Shown piece after piece: positions 24,559-33,435 of a stretch of DNA of 64,000 bases. The notes under the pieces are model-generated. The model ran no database searches. It was not told where the DNA came from and saw only the letters and a program-made list of their open reading frames with translations. Numbering within the stretch: the stretch's first letter is position 1; each line of letters opens with the position of its first letter. The DNA comes from SKLM01 sp964542755 (lineage in GTDB: Bacteria > Chloroflexota > Anaerolineae > B4-G1). The translations under genes were made by a program, and so were the position numbers. The DNA is taken from the NCBI GenBank assembly GCA_964542755.1, contig CAZIWL010000003.1, positions 36,478 to 100,477 of the forward strand, read 5' to 3'.

Positions 24559-25224
24559 TTAGACGACGAAGGGCTGTTCCTCTGCCTCTTCCTCAGAAAG
24601 GATCTCACCCTTGTAGATCCAAACCTTGATCCCAATATTCCCGTAGGTCGTGGCAGCCTCATCCCGGGCAAAATCGATGTTGGCGCGCAGGGTCTGCAGG
24701 GGGACCTGGCCCTCGTGACGCCACTCGCGGCGTGCCATCTGGGAACCCGAGAGACGCCCCTTACATTCGACCTTAACGCCCTCAGCCCCCGCATCCATGG
24801 CAGACCGCACCGCGCGCTGCATGGCGCGGCCGTGGTAGATACGCCTCTCAAGCTGAGAAGCAATATTGTTGGCTACCAGCTTGGCATCCAATTCGGGCTG
24901 CTCGATCTCCTGCACGTCGATCGATGTCCGCTTCCCTGTCAAATCCTCCAAATCACGCCGGATCTGTTTCACGTTGGAACCACGCCGCCCAATCACAATG
25001 CCAGGCTTCGCCGTCCACACCGTTATCGAGACCTGGTTAGGGAAACGCTCAATCTCGATGCGCGAGATGGCTGCCCGCCGTGTAGCAGTCTCCTCGATGT
25101 GATCCCGGATGTTTAGGTCCTCGTGCAACAGGTCTGCGTACTCGTCACCTTCCGCATACCAGCGTGACTTCCAATCTCGGATCACTCCGATCCTGAACCC
25201 ATAAGGATGAACCTTGCGCCCCAA
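24559..25224 (-). CDS. rpsC: 30S ribosomal protein S3
   Basis: Protein of 221 residues. It opens MGRKVHPYGFRIGVIRDWKS, has the KH domain core KPGIVIGRRGSNVKQIRRDL and the C-terminal GVKVECKGRLSGSQMARRE. The start codon is TTG with AAGGAGGAGGG upstream. The acidic tail EEEAEEQPFVV is a little unusual. Confidence 0.96.
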   Translation of the reverse strand: MGRKVHPYGFRIGVIRDWKSRWYAEGDEYADLLHEDLNIRDHIEETATRRAAISRIEIERFPNQVSITVWTAKPGIVIGRRGSNVKQIRRDLEDLTGKRTSIDVQEIEQPELDAKLVANNIASQLERRIYHGRAMQRAVRSAMDAGAEGVKVECKGRLSGSQMARREWRHEGQVPLQTLRANIDFARDEAATTYGNIGIKVWIYKGEILSEEEAEEQPFVV

Positions 25225-25235
25225 ATCCCTCCTCC

Positions 25236-25592
25236 TTACTCTCTCTCGTCGAGCACGACTGTGATGTGCGAAGAACGCTTACGAACCAGTTTCACGCGTC
25301 CGCGCGCACCGAAGCGCCGACGGCGTCCCTTGCCGGGCATGACGCCCGGTCCCTCATCGGCCGTGATCTTCGCCACGAACAACTCCTCGCGTGGAATGCC
25401 AAAGTTCTCCTCGGCATTGGCAATCGCGGAGTTGATGACCTTCGTCACTGGTCGCGCTGCAGCGTGCGGCAGAAAGTGGAGGATATTGAGCGCCTCATCG
25501 ACGTCCAAACCCCGCACCTTGTCAATCACGCGGCGTACTTTGCGTGGCGACATATGGATATGCTTCGCCCGGGCAACGACTTCCGTACCCAT
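25236..25592 (-). CDS. rplV: 50S ribosomal protein L22
   Basis: Protein of 118 residues with AKHIHMSPRKVRRVIDKVRG, INSAIANAEENFGI and the tunnel-lining loop near GKGRRRRFGARGRVKLVRKR, ending in a short acidic tail. Standard position between rpsS and rpsC. Confidence 0.97.
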   Translation of the reverse strand: MGTEVVARAKHIHMSPRKVRRVIDKVRGLDVDEALNILHFLPHAAARPVTKVINSAIANAEENFGIPREELFVAKITADEGPGVMPGKGRRRRFGARGRVKLVRKRSSHITVVLDERE

Positions 25593-25599
25593 CGCCTAT

Positions 25600-25884
25600 C
25601 TACTCCCTACGCTTCTTCATAACTCGCCCCTTCTTCTCTCGCCTCCGATGTCCTCGGAAGGTGCGTGTGGGAGCAAACTCGCCCAGCTTGTGACCCACCA
25701 TATCCTCAGTGATATACGTCGGGACGTGCCGCCGCCCGTCGTGCACGGCGATCGTGTGCCCTACCATCTGTGGATAGATCGTCGAAGAGCGGGACCACGT
25801 TCGAATGACCCTCTTCTCTCCCAGGCGATTCATCTCCTCGATCTTCTCTAGGAGTTTCGCACTTACAAACGGATAACGTGCCAT
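25600..25884 (-). CDS. rpsS: 30S ribosomal protein S19
   Basis: Protein of 94 residues with IRTWSRSSTIYPQMVGHTIA and TEDMVGHKLGEFAPTRTFRG, the S19 signature. It forms a pair with S13 in the 30S head. Confidence 0.97.
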   Translation of the reverse strand: MARYPFVSAKLLEKIEEMNRLGEKRVIRTWSRSSTIYPQMVGHTIAVHDGRRHVPTYITEDMVGHKLGEFAPTRTFRGHRRREKKGRVMKKRRE

Positions 25885-25916
25885 ACCATGCCTCCTACAA
25901 CCTCAAGTCCAAGTCC

Positions 25917-26756
25917 CTATCGCCGTCTCTTGCCACGCCGACGCACGATATACTTGTCGGACTTCTTACTGCGACTGCGCGTCTTCTTCCCCATCGTCCT
26001 CTGACCCCAGGGCGTCTTCGGGCTCGGCATACCGATGCCTGTCCGGCCCTCACCACCACCGTGGGGATGGTCCCGCGGAGACATAACCGAGCCGCGGACC
26101 GTCGGGCGCCAACCACGCCAGCGCTTCCGCCCGGCCTTGCCCAACTTGATGTTTCCGTGCTCGACGTTGCCAACCTGGCCGATGGTCGCCATGCAGCCGC
26201 GCTGGAACTGCCGTACCTCGCCGCTGGGAAGGCGAACCGTCACGTATTTCCCCTCTTTGGCGATGACCTGAGCCGACGTGCCGGCCGACCGCGCGATCTG
26301 ACCGCCCTTGCCGGGTGTCAACTCAACGTTGTGCACCATCGTACCCGTCGGAATGCGCGCCAGAGGCAGGGCGTGGCCCGTCTCAATCTCGGCATCCTCC
26401 CCGCTCATGACTCGGTCGCCAACCTGCAGGCCCAGCGGGGCGATGATATACCGCTTCTCTCCATCGGTGTAAACCAGCAGCGCAATACGCGCCGACCGGT
26501 TCGGATCATACTCAATACTGTCCACCACCGCCGGAACACCCGTCTTGTCGCGCTTGAAATCAATCAGCCGGTACTTGCGCTTGTGACCCCCACCGCGATG
26601 ACGGACTGTGATTCGTCCATGAACGTTCCGTCCCGCGTTCTTCTTAAGTGGGCGCAACAAGCTCCGCTCGGGTTCCGTACGCGTTATCTCGTCGAAGGTC
26701 GGATCCGTTCGTCCGCGCCGACCCGGCGAAGTGGGATTGTATACCTTGACTGCCAT
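25917..26756 (-). CDS. rplB: 50S ribosomal protein L2
   Basis: Protein of 279 residues. It begins MAVKVYNPTSPGRRGRT, contains VRHRGGGHKRKYRLIDFKRD, and in the C-terminal part has RGSVMSPRDHPHGGGEGRTG with the histidine implicated in peptide-bond formation. It lies one base from rplW. Confidence 0.97.
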   Translation of the reverse strand: MAVKVYNPTSPGRRGRTDPTFDEITRTEPERSLLRPLKKNAGRNVHGRITVRHRGGGHKRKYRLIDFKRDKTGVPAVVDSIEYDPNRSARIALLVYTDGEKRYIIAPLGLQVGDRVMSGEDAEIETGHALPLARIPTGTMVHNVELTPGKGGQIARSAGTSAQVIAKEGKYVTVRLPSGEVRQFQRGCMATIGQVGNVEHGNIKLGKAGRKRWRGWRPTVRGSVMSPRDHPHGGGEGRTGIGMPSPKTPWGQRTMGKKTRSRSKKSDKYIVRRRGKRRR

Positions 26757-26757
26757 A

Positions 26758-27036
26758 CTATATCGCTCCCTCGAATACGTCCATGCGCTCCCCTTCGACC
26801 AGCGTCACGATGGCCTTCTTCCAGGGACCGCGATACGACCGCCAGCCTCGCTTCGCTGGCATGATCATCGTGTTGACTTTTTCAACCTCTACGTCAAAGA
26901 TATCTTCAACAGCCTGCTTCACCTCGAGCTTGTTGGCGCCATGATGCACCTCGAAGGAATACTTTCCCTGCTCCGACGCCTGAAAGCGCGTCTTCTCCGT
27001 GTCAATGGGCCGGATGATGATTTCGTAAGGATTCAT
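26758..27036 (-). CDS. rplW: 50S ribosomal protein L23
   Basis: Protein of 92 residues with IIRPIDTEKTRFQAS, FEVHHGANKLEVKQAVEDIF and VNTMIMPAKRGW, standard for L23, which docks SRP and trigger factor at the tunnel exit. It is three bases from rplD. Confidence 0.97.
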   Translation of the reverse strand: MNPYEIIIRPIDTEKTRFQASEQGKYSFEVHHGANKLEVKQAVEDIFDVEVEKVNTMIMPAKRGWRSYRGPWKKAIVTLVEGERMDVFEGAI

Positions 27037-27039
27037 CGC

Positions 27040-27666
27040 CTACCTACCTAGATTGCGCTCGATAACCTGCAGCGAATCCATCGTTATCAAGATCTTGTCG
27101 TGCGACAACAGGTCACGGATGTTGAGATAATTGGCGTTTAATACCTTCACGTCCGGTAAGTTGCGAGCGCTCTTCTCCACGACCTCGTTCCGTCCAGGCA
27201 AGAGGAGCAGCACGCGTCCATCCGCACCCAGGGCCCCCAGCGTCGCAGCTACGCGCTTCGTCCGGGGAATATCCATCTCCAGGCCCTTGACCACGACAAT
27301 CGCCTCATCAGCCGCTTTGGCCGACAGGGCAGATCGAAGAGCCGCCTGCCGCATCTTCCGGGGCATCTTCTTCGAGTAGTCCCTGACCCTCGGACCGTGA
27401 GCCACGGCACCGCCGACGAAAAGGTTCGCGCTGCGGCTGCCATGCCGCGCCCGCCCCGTTCCCTTCTGTCGATACCATTTCCTCGTCGTGCGGTTGACCT
27501 CGCTCCGCGTCTGGGCCTTGTGCGTGCCCTGGCGAGCGTTGGCCCTCTGCCGCTCAAAAGCTTGATGCATGAGCGGTACGTTCACGGGTGCCTCAAAGAT
27601 GTCGGCCCGCAACTCGACATCCCCGGCCTTCTCACCCTCCATATCATAAATCGGAATAAGCATCAT
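27040..27666 (-). CDS. rplD: 50S ribosomal protein L4
   Basis: Protein of 208 residues. It has QANARQGTHKAQTRSEVN-like and RKWYRQKGTGRARHGSRSA stretches forming the tunnel loop, then KMRQAALRSALSAKA. Two consecutive ATGs (27666 and 27663) are possible; GAGG upstream fits the second slightly better. L4 controls the S10 operon in some bacteria; no such site was identified here. Confidence 0.95.
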   Translation of the reverse strand: MMLIPIYDMEGEKAGDVELRADIFEAPVNVPLMHQAFERQRANARQGTHKAQTRSEVNRTTRKWYRQKGTGRARHGSRSANLFVGGAVAHGPRVRDYSKKMPRKMRQAALRSALSAKAADEAIVVVKGLEMDIPRTKRVAATLGALGADGRVLLLLPGRNEVVEKSARNLPDVKVLNANYLNIRDLLSHDKILITMDSLQVIERNLGR

Positions 27667-27688
27667 CAACCTCGCCTCTACTCGCCGG

Positions 27689-28348
27689 TCAGCTCTCGCC
27701 GCGCATCCTCGTAAGCTCGGTCGACTTGCGTGCCCTCTTCACCTCCACAAGCCCACCGCGTGCGCCGGGCACGCTGCCTCGTACTGCCAACAGATTTCGG
27801 TCCGGATCCACCATCTCAACGCGCAGGTTCTGCGCCGTCACCCGCTCGTTGCCCATCCGACCCGGCATCCGCTGGCCTTTCCAGACCTTCGACGTGTGTG
27901 TTGTCCCACCAATGGAACCGGGCGCGCGGTGACGATCAGACTGACCATGTGTCTTGGGTCCGCCTGAGAAACCATACCGCTTGACGCCACCCGCGAAACC
28001 GCGGCCCTTGGATACCCCGACAATGTCCACGTGATCCCCGACCTCGAACACGTCAGCAAGAATGCGCTCGCCTTCTACCACCTCGTCATCTTCACCCAGC
28101 GGTACCTCTCGGAGATGGCGGAGCGGCGGCAGGTCATTCCTCTTTAAGTGTCCCTTCTGGCCGCCGGTCAGCTTTCGTGCCTGAACCTCCTCGAAGCCGA
28201 TCTGGGCCGCCCGATATCCATCCCTCTTCACCGTCTTGACCTGCACAACATAGCAAGGCCCAGCTTCGATGACAGTCACAGGGACAGCCTCACCACTCTC
28301 GTTGAACACCTGCGTCATGCCAACTTTCTTTCCAAGAATTGCCTTCAC
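27689..28348 (-). CDS. rplC: 50S ribosomal protein L3
   Basis: Protein of 219 residues from a GTG start. It has ILGKKVGMTQVFNESGEAVP, SKGRGFAGGVKRYGFSGGP with HGQSDRHRAPGSIG, and PGRMGNERVTAQNLRV. Unusually it is separated from rpsJ by 187 bases that hold a very stable hairpin. Confidence 0.96.
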   Translation of the reverse strand: MKAILGKKVGMTQVFNESGEAVPVTVIEAGPCYVVQVKTVKRDGYRAAQIGFEEVQARKLTGGQKGHLKRNDLPPLRHLREVPLGEDDEVVEGERILADVFEVGDHVDIVGVSKGRGFAGGVKRYGFSGGPKTHGQSDRHRAPGSIGGTTHTSKVWKGQRMPGRMGNERVTAQNLRVEMVDPDRNLLAVRGSVPGARGGLVEVKRARKSTELTRMRGES

Positions 28349-28475
28349 GATACTACCTTCCTGTCAATCAAGCTATAACCTGTCACACGACGTCAACCGT
28401 CGACAGGGCCTCGCCCGCACCCCAGCCCTATGCCAGCGTGAATGATACGACCACGATTCGTGAGCGGTACAGCCC

Positions 28476-28509
28476 TGGAGGAGGGAGCAAACCGTCGCTC
28501 CCTCCTCCA
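28476..28509 (-). promoter_or_regulatory. Perfect 13-bp hairpin between rpsJ and rplC
   Basis: TGGAGGAGGGAGC and GCTCCCTCCTCCA pair completely around an eight-base loop, 27 bases after the rpsJ stop. Read leftward no T-run follows (GGGCTGTACC), so it is not a classical terminator. It could be an RNA processing site, a Rho-linked stop or a stability element that divides the rpsL-to-rpsJ genes from the rplC onward genes. Confidence 0.55.
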
Positions 28510-28535
28510 TGACTATCCGCCCCCACCCGACTAAG

Positions 28536-28847
28536 CTACAGCTTAATCTCGATGTCTACGCCGGCTGGCAAGTTGAGCCGCATCAACGAGTCAATTGTCT
28601 TGTCGTCCGGCTCGATCACGTCAATAAGTCGCTTGTGTGTGCGGATCTCAAAGTGCTCGTGCGAATCCTTGTGGACAAAGGTCGATCGTCGAACGGTAAA
28701 TCGCTCGATCCTTGTCGGTAGAGGAACGGGACCCGATACCCTCGCCCCCGTCCGCTCAGCGGTCTCCACGATCCGCTTAGCGGATTCGTCGAGCACGCGA
28801 TGATCGTATGCTTTCAGCCGGATGCGGATTCTCTCTTGCGTCGCCAT
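28536..28847 (-). CDS. rpsJ: 30S ribosomal protein S10
   Basis: Protein of 103 residues with RIRLKAYDHRVLDESAKRIV and the exposed loop GPVPLPTRIERFTVRRSTFV. It lies only eight bases after tuf and closes the str-type gene group rather than opening the S10 operon. Confidence 0.97.
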   Translation of the reverse strand: MATQERIRIRLKAYDHRVLDESAKRIVETAERTGARVSGPVPLPTRIERFTVRRSTFVHKDSHEHFEIRTHKRLIDVIEPDDKTIDSLMRLNLPAGVDIEIKL

Positions 28848-28855
28848 GCGTTAAC

Positions 28856-30073
28856 CTAGTCCAGAATCTCGGAAACTGCGCCAGCACCCACGGTCAGACC
28901 ACCCTCGCGGACAGCGAAGCGCATACCCTTTTCCACAGCGACTGGCTCGATAAGCTTCACCTCAAGATTAACCCTGTCACCAGGCATCACCATCTCGACA
29001 CCCTCAGGCAGCGCAATCTCGCCAGTTACGTCCATGGTTCGAATGTAGAACTGAGGTCGGTACCCGGTGAAGAACGCCTTATGGCGCCCACCCTCGTCCT
29101 TCCGCAGAACGTAGACCTCACTCATAAAGCGATTGTGGGGCTCGATGCTGCCAGGGGCCGCAATTACCTGACCGCGCTGCACTTCCTCACGATCCACACC
29201 GCGCAGCAGGAGCCCGGCGTTGTCACCGGCAATCACCCGCTCCAGCTTCTTGTGGAACATCTCCATGTCCGTCACCACGGTCTTGACCGGATCGTCCTGC
29301 AGGCCGACAATCTCCACGTCCGTCATCGGCTCCATCGCCCCACGCGAGACCCTGCCCGTGACCACCGTGCCGCGCCCCTTGATCGAGAAGATATCCTCAA
29401 TCGGCATCAGGAACGGCTTATCCTCGTCACGCACTGGCGTGGGGATATACTCGTCAATTGCGTGCATCAGCTCCCAGATGGGCTGATACTCGGGCGACTC
29501 TGGATCCTCGTTTTCGCTCTGCAGGGCGTTGAGGGCACTGCCGCGAACAATCGGAATCTCATCCCCGGGGAAGCCGTAGCTATCGAGCAGCTCGCGTGTC
29601 TCGAGCTCAACCAGCTCCAGCAGTTCCGGATCATCCATCAAGTCGGCCTTGTTCAAAAAGACGACGATGGCTGGCACGTCAACCTGGCGAGCCAGAAGCA
29701 CGTGCTCCCGCGTCTGGGGCATCGGCCCATCGGCCGCGGAGATGACCAGGATCGACCCATCCATCTGCGCCGCACCGGTAATCATGTTCTTGATGTAGTC
29801 TCGGTGTCCGGGGCAGTCGATGTGGGCGTAGTGCCGGTTCTCCGTCTCATACTCGACGTGGGCGATGGCAACCGTCAGGATCTTGGTCGCGTCGCGGCGG
29901 AACATCTTCGCATCCGCCTTCGCTACCTGGTCATAGGCCTTGAAGTCGGCCAAGCCCTTGAGACCAAGAACCTTGGTGATCGCCGCGGTCAGCGTCGTCT
30001 TACCATGGTCAATGTGCCCGATGGTACCCACGTTTACGTGGGGCTTTTCCCGTTCAAATACTTCCTTCGCCAT
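28856..30073 (-). CDS. tuf: Elongation factor Tu
   Basis: Protein of 405 residues. The G domain has GHIDHGKTTL (G1), DCPGHRDYIKNM (G3) and NKADL (G4; NKCD in most bacteria). The second and third domains follow with GRGTVVTGRVSRG and GDRVNLEVKLI. It delivers aminoacyl-tRNA to the ribosome. Located between fusA and rpsJ. The frame is long enough that the opposite strand is also open over almost the whole gene, which is a codon-bias artefact. Confidence 0.97.
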   Translation of the reverse strand: MAKEVFEREKPHVNVGTIGHIDHGKTTLTAAITKVLGLKGLADFKAYDQVAKADAKMFRRDATKILTVAIAHVEYETENRHYAHIDCPGHRDYIKNMITGAAQMDGSILVISAADGPMPQTREHVLLARQVDVPAIVVFLNKADLMDDPELLELVELETRELLDSYGFPGDEIPIVRGSALNALQSENEDPESPEYQPIWELMHAIDEYIPTPVRDEDKPFLMPIEDIFSIKGRGTVVTGRVSRGAMEPMTDVEIVGLQDDPVKTVVTDMEMFHKKLERVIAGDNAGLLLRGVDREEVQRGQVIAAPGSIEPHNRFMSEVYVLRKDEGGRHKAFFTGYRPQFYIRTMDVTGEIALPEGVEMVMPGDRVNLEVKLIEPVAVEKGMRFAVREGGLTVGAGAVSEILD

Positions 30074-30109
30074 GTCTCACTCCTTTTTACTAGTGGTGTC
30101 TAGTGCTGC

Positions 30110-32188
<2,079 letters not shown>

Positions 32189-32268
32189 CGTCATCCTTGC
32201 TTCTGAATCCTGACCACCCTGACTGACCGCACTAGACTTGTAAAGGTACAAAGAGCGAGGAAGGATAC

Positions 32269-32739
32269 CTACCAGCGGTAGTGAGCAAAAGCGCGGTTCG
32301 CCTGCGCCATCCTGTGCATCTCTTCCTTCTTCCGATACGCCGTGCCCGCCTCGCTGGCTGCATCCATCAACTCGCCAGCCAGCTTCTCAGCCATCGAGTG
32401 TCCTGCTCGGGAGCGTGCCGCGTCCAGCAGCCAACGCATCGCCAGGCTGGCCTGTCGGCCGCGCGGGACCTCCACCGGGATCTGGTACGTGGAACCACCC
32501 ACACGCCGGGGTTTGACCTCCAGAGACGGCCGCACGTTGCCGAGCGCCTTCTCTAGAACCTCAATAGGCGGTTTGCCGGTCCGTTCCTCAATCAAATCCA
32601 TCGCTTCGTACATGATGCGCTGAGCAATATTCTTCTTGCCGCCCATCATCAGGCGATTGATCAAGTGCGATACCAGCAAGCTGTCAAAGCGCACATCTGG
32701 CTGGATTTCCTGTTTCGGTAGTTTGTAGTTTCGAGGCAT
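32269..32739 (-). CDS. rpsG: 30S ribosomal protein S7
   Basis: Protein of 156 residues with DSLLVSHLINRLMMGGKKN, ALGNVRPSLEVKPRRVGGS and the C-terminal KKEEMHRMAQANRAFAHYRW. Normal length and position between rpsL and fusA. It nucleates assembly of the 30S head. Confidence 0.97.
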   Translation of the reverse strand: MPRNYKLPKQEIQPDVRFDSLLVSHLINRLMMGGKKNIAQRIMYEAMDLIEERTGKPPIEVLEKALGNVRPSLEVKPRRVGGSTYQIPVEVPRGRQASLAMRWLLDAARSRAGHSMAEKLAGELMDAASEAGTAYRKKEEMHRMAQANRAFAHYRW

Positions 32740-32759
32740 AATAGACTAACCTTCTCTGA

Positions 32760-33176
32760 CTACGCGGACTTCTTGGTGCCGTACTTTGACCGCTGCTGGT
32801 GCCGGCCATCCACGCCCTGGGCGTCCAGAACGCCCCGCACGATATGGTATCGCACACCGGGCAAGTCCTTCACACGCCCGCCGCGCACCAATACCACCGA
32901 GTGCTCCTGGAGCGAATGTCCCTCACCGGGGATATAGGCGGTTACCTCAATGCCATTGGTCAGCCGCACACGCGCAATCTTGCGCAGCGCCGAGTTCGGT
33001 TTCTTGGGCGTCATTGTCCGGACCTGGGTGCACACCCCCCTCTTCTGGGGCGCGCCGTCCGGCTGCCTCGAGCGCGTCTGCTTGAGGGAATTGAACCGAT
33101 AATGAAGCGCTGGCGCTCTCGGTTTCTCTTCTTTTTCCTCTCGTCCCTTGCGAACCAATTGGTTAATCGTGGGCAC
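32760..33176 (-). CDS. rpsL: 30S ribosomal protein S12, with N-terminal insertion
   Basis: Protein of 138 residues from a GTG start with GGAGG upstream. The core PQKRGVCTQVRTMTPKKPNS and GGRVKDLPGVRYHIVRG carries the decoding-site residues tied to streptomycin response. Between the N-terminal arm and PQKRGVC there are about 14 more residues than in E. coli (around LHYRFNSLKQTRSRQ), a variant I believe also occurs in other lineages. It opens the rpsL-rpsG-fusA-tuf-rpsJ group and has its own promoter and structured leader. Confidence 0.96.
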   Translation of the reverse strand: MPTINQLVRKGREEKEEKPRAPALHYRFNSLKQTRSRQPDGAPQKRGVCTQVRTMTPKKPNSALRKIARVRLTNGIEVTAYIPGEGHSLQEHSVVLVRGGRVKDLPGVRYHIVRGVLDAQGVDGRHQQRSKYGTKKSA

Positions 33177-33243
33177 CCTTATCCTCCATCAAGTTACTGT
33201 CTTCTGATTCGTGCTCTCAACATTTTTCTAAACTCAGAGAAAA

Positions 33244-33269
33244 GGGCCATCCACCCGTATCGATGGCCC
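33244..33269 (-). terminator. Attenuator-like hairpin in the rpsL leader
   Basis: Read leftward, GGGCCATC, a ten-base loop, and GATGGCCC are followed by TTTTCTCTGAG. It lies about 68 bases upstream of the rpsL start and about 70 bases downstream of the predicted transcription start, so it can act as a conditional stop for the str group. Confidence 0.6.
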
Positions 33270-33300
33270 TCCCAGTGATCAAAGCCTCGCTAACCGTCAA

Positions 33301-33328
33301 GGGCAACAGGGCATTAAGGCTGTTGCCC
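33301..33328 (-). promoter_or_regulatory. Upstream hairpin of the rpsL leader
   Basis: A perfect nine-base-pair stem GGGCAACAG/CTGTTGCCC with a ten-base loop begins about 10 bases after the predicted transcription start. Together with the next hairpin it forms a two-stem leader of the kind expected for ribosomal-protein or transcription attenuation control. Confidence 0.55.
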
Positions 33329-33343
33329 ATCTAACGAGCACAT

Positions 33344-33371
33344 ATTCTACCACAAAGCAAGTAGAAGTCAA
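33344..33371 (-). promoter_or_regulatory. Promoter of the rpsL group
   Basis: TTGACT (33371-33366), a 16-base spacer, and TAGAAT (33349-33344) preceded by TGG. It lies between rpoB and rpsL, so the str group does not depend on read-through from rpoB. Confidence 0.75.
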
Positions 33372-33398
33372 ATCGGCAAACACCGCTGTAGTACCTGC

Positions 33399-33423
33399 CC
33401 CGACGTGTGTCCTGCCCGTCGGG
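33399..33423 (-). promoter_or_regulatory. Hairpin just after the rpoB stop
   Basis: Seven base pairs CCCGACG/CGTCGGG with an 11-base loop start 13 bases after the rpoB stop. No T-run follows. It may mark the 3' end of the rpoB mRNA by processing or Rho action. Confidence 0.35.
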
Positions 33424-33435
33424 TCCCCTACGCGG

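Noticed and set aside
28349..28400. Promoter-like TTGACG and TATAGC before rplC
   Set aside because: The spacing is only about 13 bases, too short for a sigma70 promoter.
28808..30103. A 431-codon open frame on the plus strand opposite tuf
   Set aside because: It mirrors EF-Tu codon bias, has no ribosome site and resembles no protein family; tuf on the minus strand is certain.
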